A stretch of DNA of 64,000 nucleotides, taken from positions 26,391,175 to 26,455,174 of the forward strand of contig CM023540.1 of the NCBI GenBank assembly GCA_013350335.1. Direction: 5' to 3'. The stretch's first letter is position 1; every line of letters begins with the position of its first letter. This document shows positions 1-12,710 of the stretch, piece by piece. The stretch is from Chimonanthus salicifolius. Taxonomy: Eukaryota; Streptophyta; Magnoliopsida; Laurales; Calycanthaceae. The notes beneath the pieces are model-generated. The model made no database searches. It worked only from the letters and a program-made list of their open reading frames with translations, and was not told the origin of the DNA. A program made the position numbers and the translations under genes.

Positions 1-341
1 GTTTCTTGTACATGGGCTTTATTCGAAATTACCATCAATAAAATTTCTCGTAGTGTTTCAAGAAAAAGTGATTCTTGTCTTAGTTTTTTCCAGTCATTCC
101 CATACTTTCATGTTGTAACTCTTTTAAGTATAATACCTCAGTAATTAGCAGAAATTTGAATTTCTTCTTATAGGAGAAAATCATGGTTCTTTTATGCCAC
201 TTTTTAGGCATTTTTTAACTATTATTTTGTTAATAAACAATCTGATTACCCAGCTTCACAAATGGTGATTTCAATGGTATCATCTTACAATCTTTTATCG
301 TAAAGATATGTGTTGGTTGTAGTTATGAGTTTCTTTTGCAG

Positions 342-1004
342 CTAAAATCTGAAGAGTCATGGCTATCATTTTCTGAAGAAGCTCATGTCCTACATAACAA
401 GGTAACTTTGCAACTTCTCCAGATTTTACTATATATTGTTAAAAACGACATCTCTAGGTTCGGGCATTTGCAGGATGGCCAGGAACCCGTGCCAGAGTCG
501 AAAATATTGATGACAATGGTCGGATAGATATCCTAGACCTTAAAATCATAGCAACAAGAGTTCGCCGCAATGTCAACTTACATCGTGCCAAAGATGACAT
601 AACCTTTGAAGGGGATGCATTGGTTTTCCCATGTGCTGGATCCTCTGCACTTGAGGTGAGTTTATCATGGTTTAACACAAATTACAGGTAGGGCCATATG
701 AGCCTGAGGTAGCCTACTTCTGAACCTAAAAGCAGCAGGTTTTCAAACATAGGAATTAAGGCTCAATCCAAATTGTGGCTTGGAGCATGGGCAAGCACAG
801 CCATTGAGCCTAACCACCTTCAAGCTTCAGACCTTTGTTTTTTGAGGTTATACTTCATATAGTTTACAAATTCTTCTTTACCAGGTACTGGAAATCCAGC
901 CTCCGGGCAAGAGAGTTATGAATGCTCGTGAGTTCTGGAATGGTTTGCGAGGTCGGAAGCTGAAGAAGTTAGAAGAAGAAATCTCTTTCGTTACATCTGC
1001 TTAA
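342..1004 (+). CDS. Methionyl-tRNA formyltransferase, C-terminal exons (5' partial)
   Basis: Three in-frame coding exons are seen at 342-401, 458-655 and 885-1004 (TAA), each bounded by AG/GT. They encode 125 residues joined without a frame break. The stretch VRAFAGWPGTRARVEN followed by LEIQPPGKRVMNAREFWNGL is the C-terminal OB-fold domain (Formyl_trans_C) of methionyl-tRNA formyltransferase. This enzyme uses 10-formyl-tetrahydrofolate to formylate initiator Met-tRNA. In plants the nuclear-encoded form serves mitochondria and plastids. The catalytic formyltransferase domain and the transit peptide must lie upstream of the window, so the gene is truncated by the window edge and not by mutation. 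Bases 1-341 look like intron. The family call is firm; organelle targeting is inferred from general knowledge. Confidence 0.93.
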
Positions 1005-3515
1005 CCACGGAGGTAGTTAAAGAACTTTAATTGTTTGTTTTATCTTTGTAAATGAAACTACGGAGAACTTCTTCCAGAGTTAGAACTGGGGCAGACCTAG
1101 ATTTTTTTGAATGGATTGGCCTGAGTGTTGGTTTGTGGGCTGAACCTGAGGTTAAGCTTGTAGGCTTAGTGACCAGGACATATCTCAGCTTTCTGGCCTG
1201 CTCTTCAGAAGGCCCAAAAAGATGCTGTACAGCTCATTTGAACACAATACTCTCAGCTAGTGTCCAGAGCTAGGCTTACTGGAACTGGGTAAAGCTTACT
1301 TTATCCTAGTTGCATTTCTACATTAGTTCCCTGAGTTCTGTTAAAAACGGATACAAGAAAATTAGAAAAAAAAAAAAAACTCTCAAGTGTTCTTTGTAGA
1401 AATAATGTTCATCGTTGCCATCGTCATTATCATTTTCTGTGCAGTTCAATGGTAATTTTCATGAGATGATCGGTAATGAAAATTGATAGAAGTCACCGAT
1501 ATTCAAGAATGTTCCATGAAGTGTCTGATCATGTGTGGTCTAGGGATCAACAGTGAGCAAAGCTAAGGAGAATCAAATGGAAGCCAATGTGCATTAAAGA
1601 GAGGATCAGGGCAGAAAAGACATCTGCTGGGTTGATACTTTGAACCATCTGCTGGGCTCTTTTCAAAAGTCAATCTATCAACCAGCTTTTGTATTTTTAT
1701 AGATTATAGTTAAATGATGAATTATTTATCTATTGTTAAGTTTTTCTACTATTTTGCATGTTTTATTATTTTATTTTATTTTTGTATTTTTATGTTATTT
1801 TTTGGAATAGAACACTGAAACGGCTAAAACACCAAAGTATTCGAATGTAGAGGCAAATCAAAACAGAGAGTAGATTGAATCTGACGACTTTGATAATGGG
1901 AGAAATTATTGGATGTCAACAACATTTATTGTTGATTCTAACAGCCAATGAGAAAAGAGAAAGGATGAACATACATTCACAAGTATCATTGGATAACTTC
2001 TTAAACTCTAAATTAAATACAAACGTCACAAATAAAATAAGATGGGTGAGACCATTCAATTCCATGTGATATATGCATGCATTTCAACAAATGTTGGGGA
2101 GATTATGATAAATATTGCGACACTATATTACAAAGATATCATCCTAAAATTATTATTATATCAAAAAATATGATGATATTTACGTAAATGTTATATAGTT
2201 TAAGTTGATATTTAGATAATTGTAAGTATATTTGCATTTTAATAATTGCATGAGTTGAATTCCACCCGATTGCAAGGAAAAGTTCTCTGAGCATATATTG
2301 TAGACACTAAATCGGCCCAAACAATTCAACTCAACTCAATCTAATGATTAGGATGTCGAGTCAATATATTGAGTTAAGACTTAAGATAGTTTGGAAGGAA
2401 CGGTTAATAAGAAACGTCTTTCTTACCCTACACAAACAATAATATCGAATAAAGTAGAAAATCAACACCACAATACAGAGATTTATGTTTCTTTTTTTAT
2501 ACGTTTGCGAATTTAACATCGATCTATTATGTTCAAAGGCAAATTGCGAAGGAGAGTTGGCTCTTGCTATCGGTTACAGTTTTCGCTCATAAATCTCTCT
2601 TACAGAAAAGACATTATATACTGTCTTATGAATCTACACAAGGTGCAATATAAAAATTATAAAATTGTCTTACAATAAAAAAATTGGCTTGGAGACGTTG
2701 CTCCCTTTTGACCACCCACGCACTCGGTGTGGAGATTGATCCACGATAATACAGATCATACGCGAGTTAAACTCATTAAAAAAAAACAAAACACCTGACT
2801 TCATCAGCTCAATGTGTGTTTTGTTTGGTTGTGTAGGAGACTAAGAGATAAGATGAGAATCTCACCCAAAGTAAGAAAGAGGGAAAAGAAAATTTTAAAG
2901 AAAAAAATTTCGACCGAGATCTCAGCCGATATTCACGGAATTTTCGGCCCCAGAGTGGTGGGGGCTAAACGGCCAGCCAAATAAAGTCCTCCCAATATGT
3001 GAGAGTCCTAGGATAAGTGTATGCAAAGAAGTAGTCCCCCACACCAAGCGGAAGCAGAAGCAGGCAGGCAGGCAGGCCTACGTCTGTAGTCTGGAATTGT
3101 TGCATGCCAGTTTTAGTCATGGTCCAAATCGGTTCAACCAAACACTAGACCTGGTAACGTGTCTGGTTGAGTTGGGTCTCATTCAGTCTTTGGGATTTAG
3201 TCAATTTAGGGCCTTGTTGAACAGGTTAATTTAGTATAAGCCTATGTCAGATTGGATTGAAATTAGGTTTACCCGTTTATACCTAAACTACTCTTTATAT
3301 GATGTAGACTACATATCAATATATCATTGATATGTCGTGTTATTCAGTTATATTTATTTGTAATTGGATTTGGGTCAATCTATTTATAAGATAATTTTTT
3401 AAACACGTCAAACTATTTATTAAAATAGTTGAGTAGGTAATAGTCAGATTATATTTTATCAGGTCTATCTGTTTGGCACTATTGATGAAAAAAAATTGTT
3501 AAAAAAAAAAACAGT
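1005..3515. other. Intergenic, no gene seen
   Basis: The first few hundred bases are presumably the 3' UTR of the formyltransferase. The rest is AT-rich with no credible exon. A GGCA/CAGG microsatellite lies near 3058-3077. A short stretch near 2905-2950 carries CCGATATT and TTCGGCC words like those in the MITE just downstream. 3100-3470 is low-complexity sequence typical of decayed repeats. Confidence 0.6.
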
Positions 3516-3524
3516 GGTCCAGCT

Positions 3525-4048
3525 CAGGGATTCAAAAATCGGCTCGGCCAATATGCGATACGGACGATATTTCGGCCGATAATTTTATCTCTCTTACCGA
3601 TATCGGCATTTTCTCTCTCCTCCGATATCGGAACCGTGAAAAAATCGCAAAAAACCGTGATGAACAGTGATGAACCGTGACAAAACCGCAAAAAACCGTT
3701 AACACCCCTGAGAACCGTAAACCCTGAACCGCGGAAAACCGCGAAAGCCGCGAAAACCGCAAAAAACCATGAATACCCTTGAGAACCGTAAACCGTGGAA
3801 AACCGTGAAAAACCGCAAAAAACAGTGTAAAAACAGCGAAAAACCGTATCGGTGTTTTAAAAAAAAAAAAATTTAAATACCGATATTTATGAATATCGGC
3901 CGATATTGTGACCGATATTTCGGACCAAATATCGGCCGATATTCGGTATGTACGGCCGATACTTATCGTATCGGCCGATATTACTCGGTTTAAAAAAACC
4001 GATATATATCGGCCGATACGATATGTATCGGCCGATATTTGGACCTTA
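3525..4048. mobile_element. hAT-like MITE made of CGATAT palindromes
   Basis: A 9-bp direct repeat GGTCCAGCT occurs at 3516-3524 and 4049-4057. If the duplication is 8 bp (GTCCAGCT), the ends are CAGGGATTCAAAAATCGG on the left and the inverted CTAAGGTCCAAATATCGG on the right, which agree at 12 of 18 positions. CAGGG-type ends with an 8-bp target duplication are typical of hAT elements; a 9-bp reading would suit Mutator-like elements. The interior has many copies of ATCGGCCGATA near both ends and a central tandem-like run of AACCGTGAAAAACCG words (about 3650-3850). No transposase is encoded, so it is non-autonomous. Confidence 0.75.
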
Positions 4049-4240
4049 GGTCCAGCTGGTTAAAAAATGGGCAATCAAACAAGCAAAAATGCAGATTTGA
4101 CCGATCTTTATTCAGTTTTTTTTACCAATTTGACCCCTTTCTTTAGCATTAGAAATCTTGTTCCGATTGAACCAGTCCACGCTTGTCAGCCCGGTTTTTT
4201 TTTAAGATTAAAGTATCTAAGAGCACCTTCTTAATTTTTA

Positions 4241-4372
4241 GGACATGTGTAAACTTCTCTATTCATAGAAATCGGATAATATTAAAAGAAGTGACCCTTT
4301 TATATTGAGAGTGATTTGAATCTAAGACCTCCCATATCTCAAATGAATTTTTGACTGACAAATTTATGAGTT
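4241..4372 (-). repeat. Decayed SINE-like repeat (weak)
   Basis: The segment shares words (GTGTAAACTTCTC, then a GAAGTGAC-like block, then AAGACCTCCC) with the SINE-like repeat inside intron 2 of the HIPP gene at 8830-8990. Read on the minus strand, GGGAGGTCTTAGATTCAAATC resembles a tRNA-type B box. No target duplication was found, so the call is tentative. Confidence 0.4.
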
Positions 4373-5802
4373 TTAAATACTGTATATCTCCTAGGCTACC
4401 CTAATTTTTTTGTAAATGGACATCTACCAAAATCCAACTGGACTTCTGGACCTACTATGTTCTTTATCATCTATTATTTGGTTAAAAATCGGCCTTGTAT
4501 GGTTGGAATGCCTGCAAAGAGACAGATCTTATGAGAATGGCTGCTTGCCTTTTAAACATAACAAATTAGAAATGTGTCGGTTCAGTTCAGCAACTTGATG
4601 AATGATGATGGAGTACTTCGTTTGTCTGTATCACTAACTCCCTAGGTTCCGCAGAGGAGCTGTCATCGTCGTTGACACTAAAATTCTATCTGTTTAGAGC
4701 TTACTTTTTGAGTTATAGATATCTTTATTAGACCATATTCTAAATTATCTATTGAAAAGTAAAAGGACAAAAGAAAATAAAAACTCTAGATTCGATAAAT
4801 AAGTGTACAATTGAAGGACTATCTTGTCTGAGGTTCTCTGTAGCCTGTAAGAGTGAATGTAACTTTTTTTCATTACATGAGTATGGCCAACGATCCTTTC
4901 ATTTGTATTTTGTCTAATTTGATATGAGTTTTATTCTATTGTCAATTTTGACATTTGAATTGGCTCACTGAATCTTTTGATTCAAAGGATTCGGTGAACT
5001 GATTTAAAGAGCAAAATAGATAATACAGTAAAATTCGTGTCAAGTTACACAAAATGTATATGGGAGGATCGCTACTCTATGGGTATTTTCAACTTATATT
5101 AAAGGTAATACTAATCCCACAACCTTCCAATCTACACATGTTGGTAGGTCGATGAAAAGTAACTCGCCCGAAAGATATATATGTTTTCACAAATCTTATG
5201 AAAATAATTTAAAAAAAAAAAAAACTATCAAAGGATAGTGATTTGCACATTTTCATTGAATTCTTAGTATTATGTCATAAAATTGGTCCAAAAATATATA
5301 AATTCATATCCACAACTTGACTCATTGGCCATTGCCCAACCTAACCGTTCACAATATTTAATGTTTGACCCATGGCCTGACCATAAGTACAACCCATGCG
5401 TAAACGACCCTTGACTCATGAATAGATCTAACTATACCTATTTTATAAAATTTTGGATTTCATTGAGATGGGTTAGGATAAACTTAATCAAATTACAAGT
5501 TGTTATATAATATTATTATTTTTAATCATCATGATTGTCATTATCATCTAATATCAGATGTGATTGAGTTATAGCTGATGTCTTGCCTGCCTAGCAATAG
5601 AAAAAAAATATTGATGAATTAATGTGAAAATCTTTTTGTTGCACCAAACAATAGAAATTAATAATTGTAAAAACTGTAAAATAAAATCTTCAGATCTATG
5701 AAAAATAGTTGCATATAAAACTAAAAAAAAATCCAAAGATGCGTCCAGATTTGTACACCTTTAGAGCTCTATCAAAATTTGAATCGAAAATCTGGAACTA
5801 AC
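4373..5802. other. Intergenic, no gene seen
   Basis: AT-rich sequence without plausible exons. 5100-5185 holds a partial copy of the repeat with the words ACTAATCCCAC and CAATCTACACATG that is also present at 8830 and 29910. Confidence 0.5.
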
Positions 5803-5814
5803 ATGTATGATTTA

Positions 5815-5982
5815 CCCACATAGTGTAGTTCAATTGGTTGCGACCTATCTCAAGAAGCGGGAGGTTGCTGGTTCAAGCTTCTATAGTCTAACTTTGGTGT
5901 ATCCTATGGGTAGTGGGCTCACTCGTGAAGGTTTTACACTGGATATCTTGCAGTTTCCCACACGTAAATTCAAAAAAAAAAA
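5815..5982 (+). mobile_element. tRNA-derived SINE with target duplication
   Basis: The element starts CCCACATAGTGTAGTTCAAT and has an A-box-like TAGTTCAATTGG near 5826-5837. A B-box-like GGTTCAAGCTTC lies near 5871-5882. It ends in a run of about 12 A at 5972-5983. It is flanked by ATGTATGATTTA (5803-5814) and ATGTATAGTTTA (5983-5994), a 12-bp target duplication with two mismatches. This is the layout of a Pol III retroposon. A related copy starts at 19594. Confidence 0.8.
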
Positions 5983-5994
5983 ATGTATAGTTTA

Positions 5995-7213
5995 TGTTGG
6001 ATTCAAATCCAAGTTAAAATCCAAATTAGCCATAATCAAACATGGAAGAGAATCCAATTACAATCCAACTTGTACCCGTCTTCATGTCCTCAATCTTCGA
6101 TCTTTGGGTTCTTCAAATGCAGAAGTAATTATACTCTTGTGAGAAGATGCGAAGCCTTTGAAACACGATAGAAGTATTGTTAGTTACGAATTTAAACAAA
6201 TGAAATTAAAGTTGAAAGGAAACTTCATCTATTATATTTAATTTAAATCAGGTGATATATGTGTTTAATGATTTTTTTTTAAAAAAATTTAACATCACTA
6301 ACTTTTTTAAAATAGAATTATAGAATTACATTTATTACTAGATATCATGTAATTTGAATTCAATAATTCCACAACTTATTTATGTCAACCTAACATGATT
6401 GTATTCAAACCTTGTGGAATTGATTACGGGGGATAGCTACTATACTAAAAATAAAAGGATTTTTAGTTGAAAATACTTCGAAAGTTGTGATATTGGTTCA
6501 GTGCACCTACAAATTCTGAAATTGGATACAATGACTCATATGTTTAATAATATTTTTTTAGACCAAATTGTCAATACTACTTTTTCTAGAATCACAAGCA
6601 TACCTACGCAAATGACATTACGACGGTCGGAACAACGTGCCTATACTCGTGCCAGCATTACTTTATGTAGCGCTTTAATATGAAAGTGTTATTTTATTTA
6701 GCACGGTATATAAGAAGATTTGAATTAAAAACATGAAAGTTATTCTATTATAGTGATAAAGATACTTGTTTTCATTTAAAAAAAAAATACAAATTAAGAG
6801 GTGTTCATTTGTTCAAACTTGACCTATATAAACAAGCTTCGACAAATATTAATTATTCTACGAGTCGAATTCAAACTTTTAGATCAGTTTATTTTTTAAG
6901 AACAAGCCCAATGAATTCCTACTGATTTAAATATAAGCCCAAGCCCACTCCATTTATTGCACCTGTCCAATATTTTTAATTTCTATATGCAAGGACCATC
7001 AGATTCCAGTCGAGAATAAGATCTTAACCATTGCTGTCAACATTAATTTTCTGCATCAACATATATAAAATGGGCCATTGATTGTTCCATATTCAATGCC
7101 ATTAGGGCTTGCCAGTTCCTGAAAAAGTAAAGCTTTCTGGGCCAATCCATCAAGTCAAAAGGAGGAAAAAGAAAAAGAAAAAAGCTAGTGCAGAACTGAA
7201 GATTGCAGGCACG

Positions 7214-7246
<33 letters not shown>

Positions 7247-8140
7247 CATATTTCCAATTAAACTATAAAATAGAAAAGAATGGCTACAACCCAAAAGCAT
7301 AGTTCTTGTTATGGTCCCTAGGGTTTCTATGATATTCTAGATCACCACCATATTCATTTATTCAGTCTAATGTTCTATCAACCTGGACAAACCTTTTCCA
7401 AATCTAAATCATTCTACTCAACTAATTCCTTACACAAACGGGCTTTGCAGTCTGCACAAAATGTTTATAGGGCCACATTTCATCTCTCTCCTACCTCTCT
7501 TACTTTATTTTATTTTATTTTTCATCTCTGCCCACAATTTCAAATATTCAGAAATAAATCAGTAAGAATGGACTGCTGAAGTGAATTTTTATGATAAAAT
7601 GGAAGGAGATTCTCATAATGAATTTTAATGATATAAGAGTTAATCCATTCAATAGAAGAATCCATCAAAATTCAAATTTAAAAGTTGACAGTTTACTAAA
7701 AGTATATATATTGGATTCATCAATGATTTGTCACATGTAGGGTGGTGTCCAACTTGAAATATAAACATGGAAAAGAGACTAATTTTCTATATCTCATCTG
7801 CTACAAAACATATAACTAATAATATATAGATTAGACGACCCTACAACAGAAATCTAAATAATTTGTTATTTTATTATGTGATCATTCCCTTGGTGTATAA
7901 TGAATGTAAACTATTATCATATTCTTTCACAACTGGAGGTTCAAAGTAGAGCCTACCTCTTGAAGCCCATCAACCAAGACATGCTTAAGAACCTGCAGTC
8001 GGTGGTTCCATGGAATAATGAAAGTGGAGCCACATAAATTTATATGATTTCTTTGTTATATTTTATTTTTTAATATTATTTTCTCCACTAACTTGCTCAT
8101 TCCGCTTTTGAAATGTCAATTATTCACCTGATCAACTTCC
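5995..8140. other. Intergenic, no gene seen
   Basis: AT-rich with no credible exon. It contains a (TC)n microsatellite at 7214-7242. The end of the region is upstream sequence of the HIPP gene. Confidence 0.5.
7214..7242. repeat. (TC)n microsatellite
   Basis: Uninterrupted TC dinucleotide run of about 14 units. It creates a run of alternating Glu and Arg in a minus-strand frame that is not a gene. Confidence 0.95.
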
Positions 8141-8146
8141 TGGCTC

Positions 8147-8153
8147 TATAAAG
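8147..8153 (+). promoter_or_regulatory. Putative TATA box of the HIPP gene
   Basis: TATAAAG stands about 160 bases before the start codon at 8309 and is followed by a CT-rich leader (about 8210-8290) of the kind common in plant 5' UTRs. Position and composition fit a core promoter; no transcription start is known. Confidence 0.55.
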
Positions 8154-8308
8154 GTTAAAGATACGAGACTATATATCAACCATGCAAGACTATACTTAGT
8201 TCCATCAAACCCTTTCTTTCTTCCCAAGTTCCAACCCTTTTCCCTCTCTCTCTCTCTCACTCATACTTTTCTTCTTGTGACCTCTCTTTACTTTCTTCCA
8301 AAGAGAAG

Positions 8309-9362
8309 ATGGGGGCTCTTGATTTCCTCTCCAACTTTTGTACTGTCACCAGCACAAGAAGCAGACGCAAACCAATGCAGGTAGTCAGAAACACCAAACC
8401 CTTTTCTTTCTTCCACTTTGCAAAGTGGAAAGAGAGAACTTTCTTTCTCCATCCTCTTCTTCGATTTTGCACTTTTGTTTCTCTGTTAGATATATTACGA
8501 TATTTCTTTATTATCAATTTGGGGCCTTTCTTATTTGTATTCTAATTTTCTTTTATAAATAAGATTACAAAATCTCTTTTTAATCAAGGAAGACCCATTA
8601 AATCCTTTTGTTTGTTATTCTACCATTTCCTCGGCACTATCAAAATAAAAAGAAATATATTCATTTCCTCTTTTTTTTTTCAGACTGTGGAGCTGAAGGT
8701 GAAAATGGACTGTGATGGTTGTGAAAGAAAAGTGAAAAATGCTGTCAGTTCAATGAAAGGTCGAAATCTCTTCCCATGCAAATTTTTATATAATATAATT
8801 TTTTTTTTAATATGGGCATCTTGATCATGTGACACTAATCTCACGAATACGTGTAAACTTCTCAATCTACACACATTAGGTAAATAGATGAAAAGTAATT
8901 CTATGGAGAGTGACCTAAAAAAATTTAACGTGAATAGAACTCAAGACCTCCCTCATCCCTCTGGTGCTAACCTGTCTATCATAAACAATGAATTTGACTG
9001 CTGTACTCTGTTTTCATCTTATCAAATAGAACACTCATCACTGAAGTGGGTGTTTCTTTCGTCTTGTAGGTGTGAAAACAGTAGATTTAAACCGGAAACA
9101 AAGCAGGGTGACGGTCACTGGATATGTTGATCCAAACAAAGTTCTGAAGAGGGTGAAGAACACAGGAAAGAGAGCAGAGTTTTGGCCTTATGTCCCTTAC
9201 AACCTTGTCTATTATCCATACGTTTCTCAGGTGTACGACAAGAGAGCGCCATCTGGGTACGTTAGAAACATGAACCAAGCACTTCCTATCCACAATAATC
9301 CAGATGAGACCATCACCTCGCTCTTCAGTGATGATAACCCAAATGCATGTTCCATCATGTAA
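8309..9362 (+). CDS. Heavy-metal-associated isoprenylated plant protein (HIPP20-26 type)
   Basis: Three exons, 8309-8380, 8684-8759 and 9070-9362 (TAA), encode 146 residues. The N-terminus MGALDFLSN is typical of the HIPP20-26 clade. The HMA domain covers about residues 25-90, with the metal-binding MDCDGC motif (C34, C37). It is followed by the conserved WPYVPYN (88-94) and YDKRAPSGYVR blocks. The C-terminus CSIM is a CaaX box expected to be prenylated, which would tether the protein to membranes. The family binds metal ions and is linked in plants to metal and stress responses; the specific role here is unknown. Intron 1 is phase 0 after Gln, and intron 2 is phase 1 inside the Gly codon that ends the first half of the domain. 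The second HIPP at 22890-25102 is split at the same points. Intron 2 holds a SINE-like repeat. Confidence 0.95.
8830..8995 (-). repeat. SINE-like repeat in HIPP intron 2
   Basis: The segment resembles the minus-strand SINE at 29883-30037: both share ACTAATC(T/C)CAC and CAAGACCTC. Read on the minus strand it has GAGGTCTTGAGTTC, a B-box-like stretch, preceded by GACAGGTTAGCACCAGAGGG. The ends are not well defined. Confidence 0.5.
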
Positions 9363-9600
9363 AGAGGAGAGAACAGAACAGAACAGAGAGAGACAGAGAG
9401 AGATCCAAATGTATGTGTTTCTTTTGTTGTTGATGTGTAGAACTGGGGCTGTGTTGTAATGAGAAATGAGTGAGAGAAATGAAAAGACATGTTTTGATTC
9501 TGAGACTTAAAAACACAAATGCAAAGTTCAAATGATGGTGGTGGTTTAACCATATTTGGTGGTGTTTGATCATTGATGGCTAAATAAAAAACAACTAAGA
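9363..9600 (+). other. Probable 3' UTR of the HIPP gene
   Basis: Starts just after the TAA with a GA-rich stretch (9363-9401) and runs to AATAAA-like words near 9583. The end of the transcript cannot be fixed from sequence. Confidence 0.45.
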
Positions 9601-9614
9601 CGGAACCCAAGGAG

Positions 9615-10020
9615 AAAGAGAGAAAAAAAGGCAAATTGCCATCAAATTATGAAATTTTGGAATAAACAAGAAGAAAAAAAATAGTGAGATGTGCTATTAA
9701 AATGGACAGGAGCACGCCAGGAAGATGTGTCGCCCACGGAGAAAGTGGGAGAAAAAAAAAGCCAAATCGCCGTCAAATAATGCTAGGAATAATTATAATA
9801 AAATAAATCAAATGCATACAATAAATTAGATATTAAGATTTACGTGCTTTGATAAAAATAAGAGAAAAATAAAAAAAATTAAATACATGATAAACCGCTC
9901 GTGTTTGAAGACCCAAACCCACCATCAAATCAGTACTGAAATTTTGGGATAAAGAAGAAGGAAAAGAATAATGAAATTTGTTATTAAAATGGAGACGAGC
10001 ACGTCAAGGAAGACAGGAAT
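9615..10020. repeat. Diverged direct duplication of about 100 bp
   Basis: The segment at about 9640-9730 (CCATCAAATTA, GAAATTTTGG, ATTAAAATGG, GAGCACG) recurs at about 9922-10012 in the same order with scattered differences. A third short piece (GCCGTCAAATAATGC) lies near 9769. It looks like an old local duplication and has no coding potential. Confidence 0.6.
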
Positions 10021-12560
10021 TGAAGAAGACATGTTTCCCTTTGGTCGCAAGAGTCAGTCAGTGGAAGACTGTACTTGATCAGTTGGTGCATGTAAGTATC
10101 TGGAAATAAATGATTACTACTTAGAAACGCCTCTTTGCCTGCCAGACTTATTTAATGAAGGCGTTGGAAATTTGTAATGCATCGAACTTATCAACCTTTA
10201 AAAATGCTGTAAATATAAATAAAAAAAGGGTATTTTGTACAAGTTTATTTTACTTTTTTATTTTTATTTAAAAAAAATTTTAGTAATCCAATTTTAGTGA
10301 TTCAATTGATGATCTAATTTATTGTTCTTTATATAAGAAACAGTCCCATTTAGATAAATTTCAGTGCGTCGATCAGTGTGCCGATTTATATCGTAGTGGA
10401 AGGGTCAGTGATTTTGTGAGGCGGTGGAAGGGTAAAATGGATCATACCCTAAATCCTTTGTCGGGTTACACAACACTGGTGGGAGGATCACTACCCATAA
10501 AGAAAAAGAAAAAGATAAATCAAGTATTATAATAGGAAGGGGAGATCAGTAAGAGCAAATTATAAACGTTTGGGATGGTCATAACGATTAATTTGTAAAG
10601 ATTCTTCTCTTTTATATCAATTGTAAAAGTTATTTTTATAATTTTGACAATTGCAAAATCTATTTTTATCTTTAAATAATTGTAAGCACTCTCTTAATGT
10701 TTTATCATGTCCAATGCGTCTTTCAATATATAAAACCTATAACAATTCAATATTTTTTATAATATATTCTACCATAATGACATAAAAAATACGAAGTAGC
10801 ACAGTTGCATTAAATGTGTAAAAATTATATAGATAGAAGATAAATAAAATTTTACTCCGATGAGGCTATTCTATCTCCATGAGATTGGTCATAAAAAAAA
10901 ACATGCATGATTTATTGAAGTCAAATTTTCAATAATTAAAATTACAGAGTCAGTATGATTAGATGCATATGAAAAATCACCAACCACGTATTCATGTGGA
11001 CTTAGACACATTTTTTCTAACAATGTCAAATCCAATTGCTTTTGATTAATTATTTAAAAGTATTTATCACTAATGATATTTTTTATTATAGTATTTTAAT
11101 TAATAAAGAATACTTTAGACATTTAATATGTTACAAGGGAGTGTTGCAATTGAGATAAGGGTAATTTTTGTAATTATTGAAACTATTGAGGTAGTTTTTG
11201 TAATTGAAGAAAAAATAGCACGGCATTTGCAAATTACTCTGGTTAGAATTGAGGTTGCAATTCATACGAGCGGGGTCAAGTTTTAAGTATAATCTAACCT
11301 GGGTCCAAATTGCAATTTGAGGACTTGAGCTCGACCCTAAACCTGAGTTAACCCGAACTAGTTAAACCTGAACCCTGACCTGAGTTTGTGTATTTAAGGC
11401 TCGAACCGTTCAAACCCAAAATGTATATGTTGGGCTTAGGTTTTTCAGGCCTAAAAAGAATTTTTTTACTATTTTATAAAATAAAAAATATATTATATAA
11501 ATGAGGCTAAAATTTGGGCTTTTATATACTATGCCCAGGCCCAACCTAAATTTTAATTCAGGCTTCATATTTTGAGTCCAAAAATGAGCCTGACTCAAGT
11601 TTGAGTTAACCCAAGCTTGATTTTTCGAGCTTCTTTATGTGGGCTCAAATTAAGGCCGACCCAAGTTGCACCTCCAGTAAGTATATATCCAAATCTAAAA
11701 GTTGGGTTTCTAAAAACTGAATCTTAAGAGTTGGGCCCAGTCCAAACACTATAGATCCATATACGTATAGGCCTTTCGTATTATTAAAATGTTAATGATA
11801 TAGTTTATTATGTGGACTCCATGTATAACTTAACATATTTTAAAGTACTTAAAAAATTCTCTTATATATCGACGAAGGAATCTAAATCAAAGTGTCAGGA
11901 GGTATGTTTTAGAAGGGAGATTATTGGTTTTCTTGTGCCTTGTGATAGTTGGTTTCCTGCTTTGGAGTCTCTTTATTTAGTGGTCTTGTAAAATTAGTAC
12001 GAAAAAGGAGACTTTTCTATCTTTTTTATGGAAAAGAGAGTTCTTTGCTATAAAAAAATTTGAGATTTTTTCCTCTTTCTTTAAAAAATCTATTTCCGGG
12101 AGTGATGGACAAATTTAAAGAAGAAAAGAGAGACTTTTCTCTAATTAAAACCAAGTTTGGAGTTTGATTTCCCTTCATAATGAAATCCTTATCCCTAATT
12201 TTCTTCGTTTTCCATTCCTTTTTTTGTTATATTAGAATGGCCTACCCACCTTGTTTAATTATCTTGACTTAGTGATTTTGGTTATTGAAAAATAACTTTT
12301 AACATAATCTTTTTGACTTCTTTATTTTTGATAAATTCTACAAATGAATTGTTTTAGTAAAAGTGTCCTACTACTTGTAGTTTTGTGAATATTAAGAGAG
12401 ATTTAAATAAATAGTTACACACTTACAAGTTACAACTAATGCAAAAGTTAGAGTATATCTTAAGAATAGACACTCAATCTATGAAAATAATTTGAAAATT
12501 TTAAATTTAAAAAATTGATCCTTCATTAATAAGATAAATGACTTAAATAATAATGATGAT
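10021..12560. other. Intergenic, no gene seen
   Basis: AT-rich. 11270-11690 is dominated by repeated GGCCTAA/AACCCGAAC/GGGCTC words, a decayed repeat type also seen at 3100-3450 and 60900-62250. No exon could be supported. Confidence 0.5.
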
Positions 12561-12571
12561 AATGTTATACA

Positions 12572-12702
12572 CAGGGATTTAAATATCTGTATCGGCCGAA
12601 TATCACCGATATCTTAGGTTTTAATTAAAAAAAAAAAATTAGGTGAGAAAAATTTCTCCACTGATGACTGAATATTGATTGATATCGAGATTTCAACTCC
12701 TG
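12572..12702. mobile_element. Short hAT-like MITE related to the 3.5-kb element
   Basis: It starts CAGGGATTTAAATATCTGTA followed by TCGGCCGAATATC, and ends so that the inverted right end reads CAGGAGTTGAAATCTCGATA. It is flanked by GTTATACA (12564-12571) and AATATACA (12703-12710), an 8-bp target duplication matching at 6 of 8 positions. Terminal CAGG and 8-bp duplication fit hAT. Shared terminal words tie it to the element at 3525-4048. Confidence 0.7.
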
Positions 12703-12710
12703 AATATACA

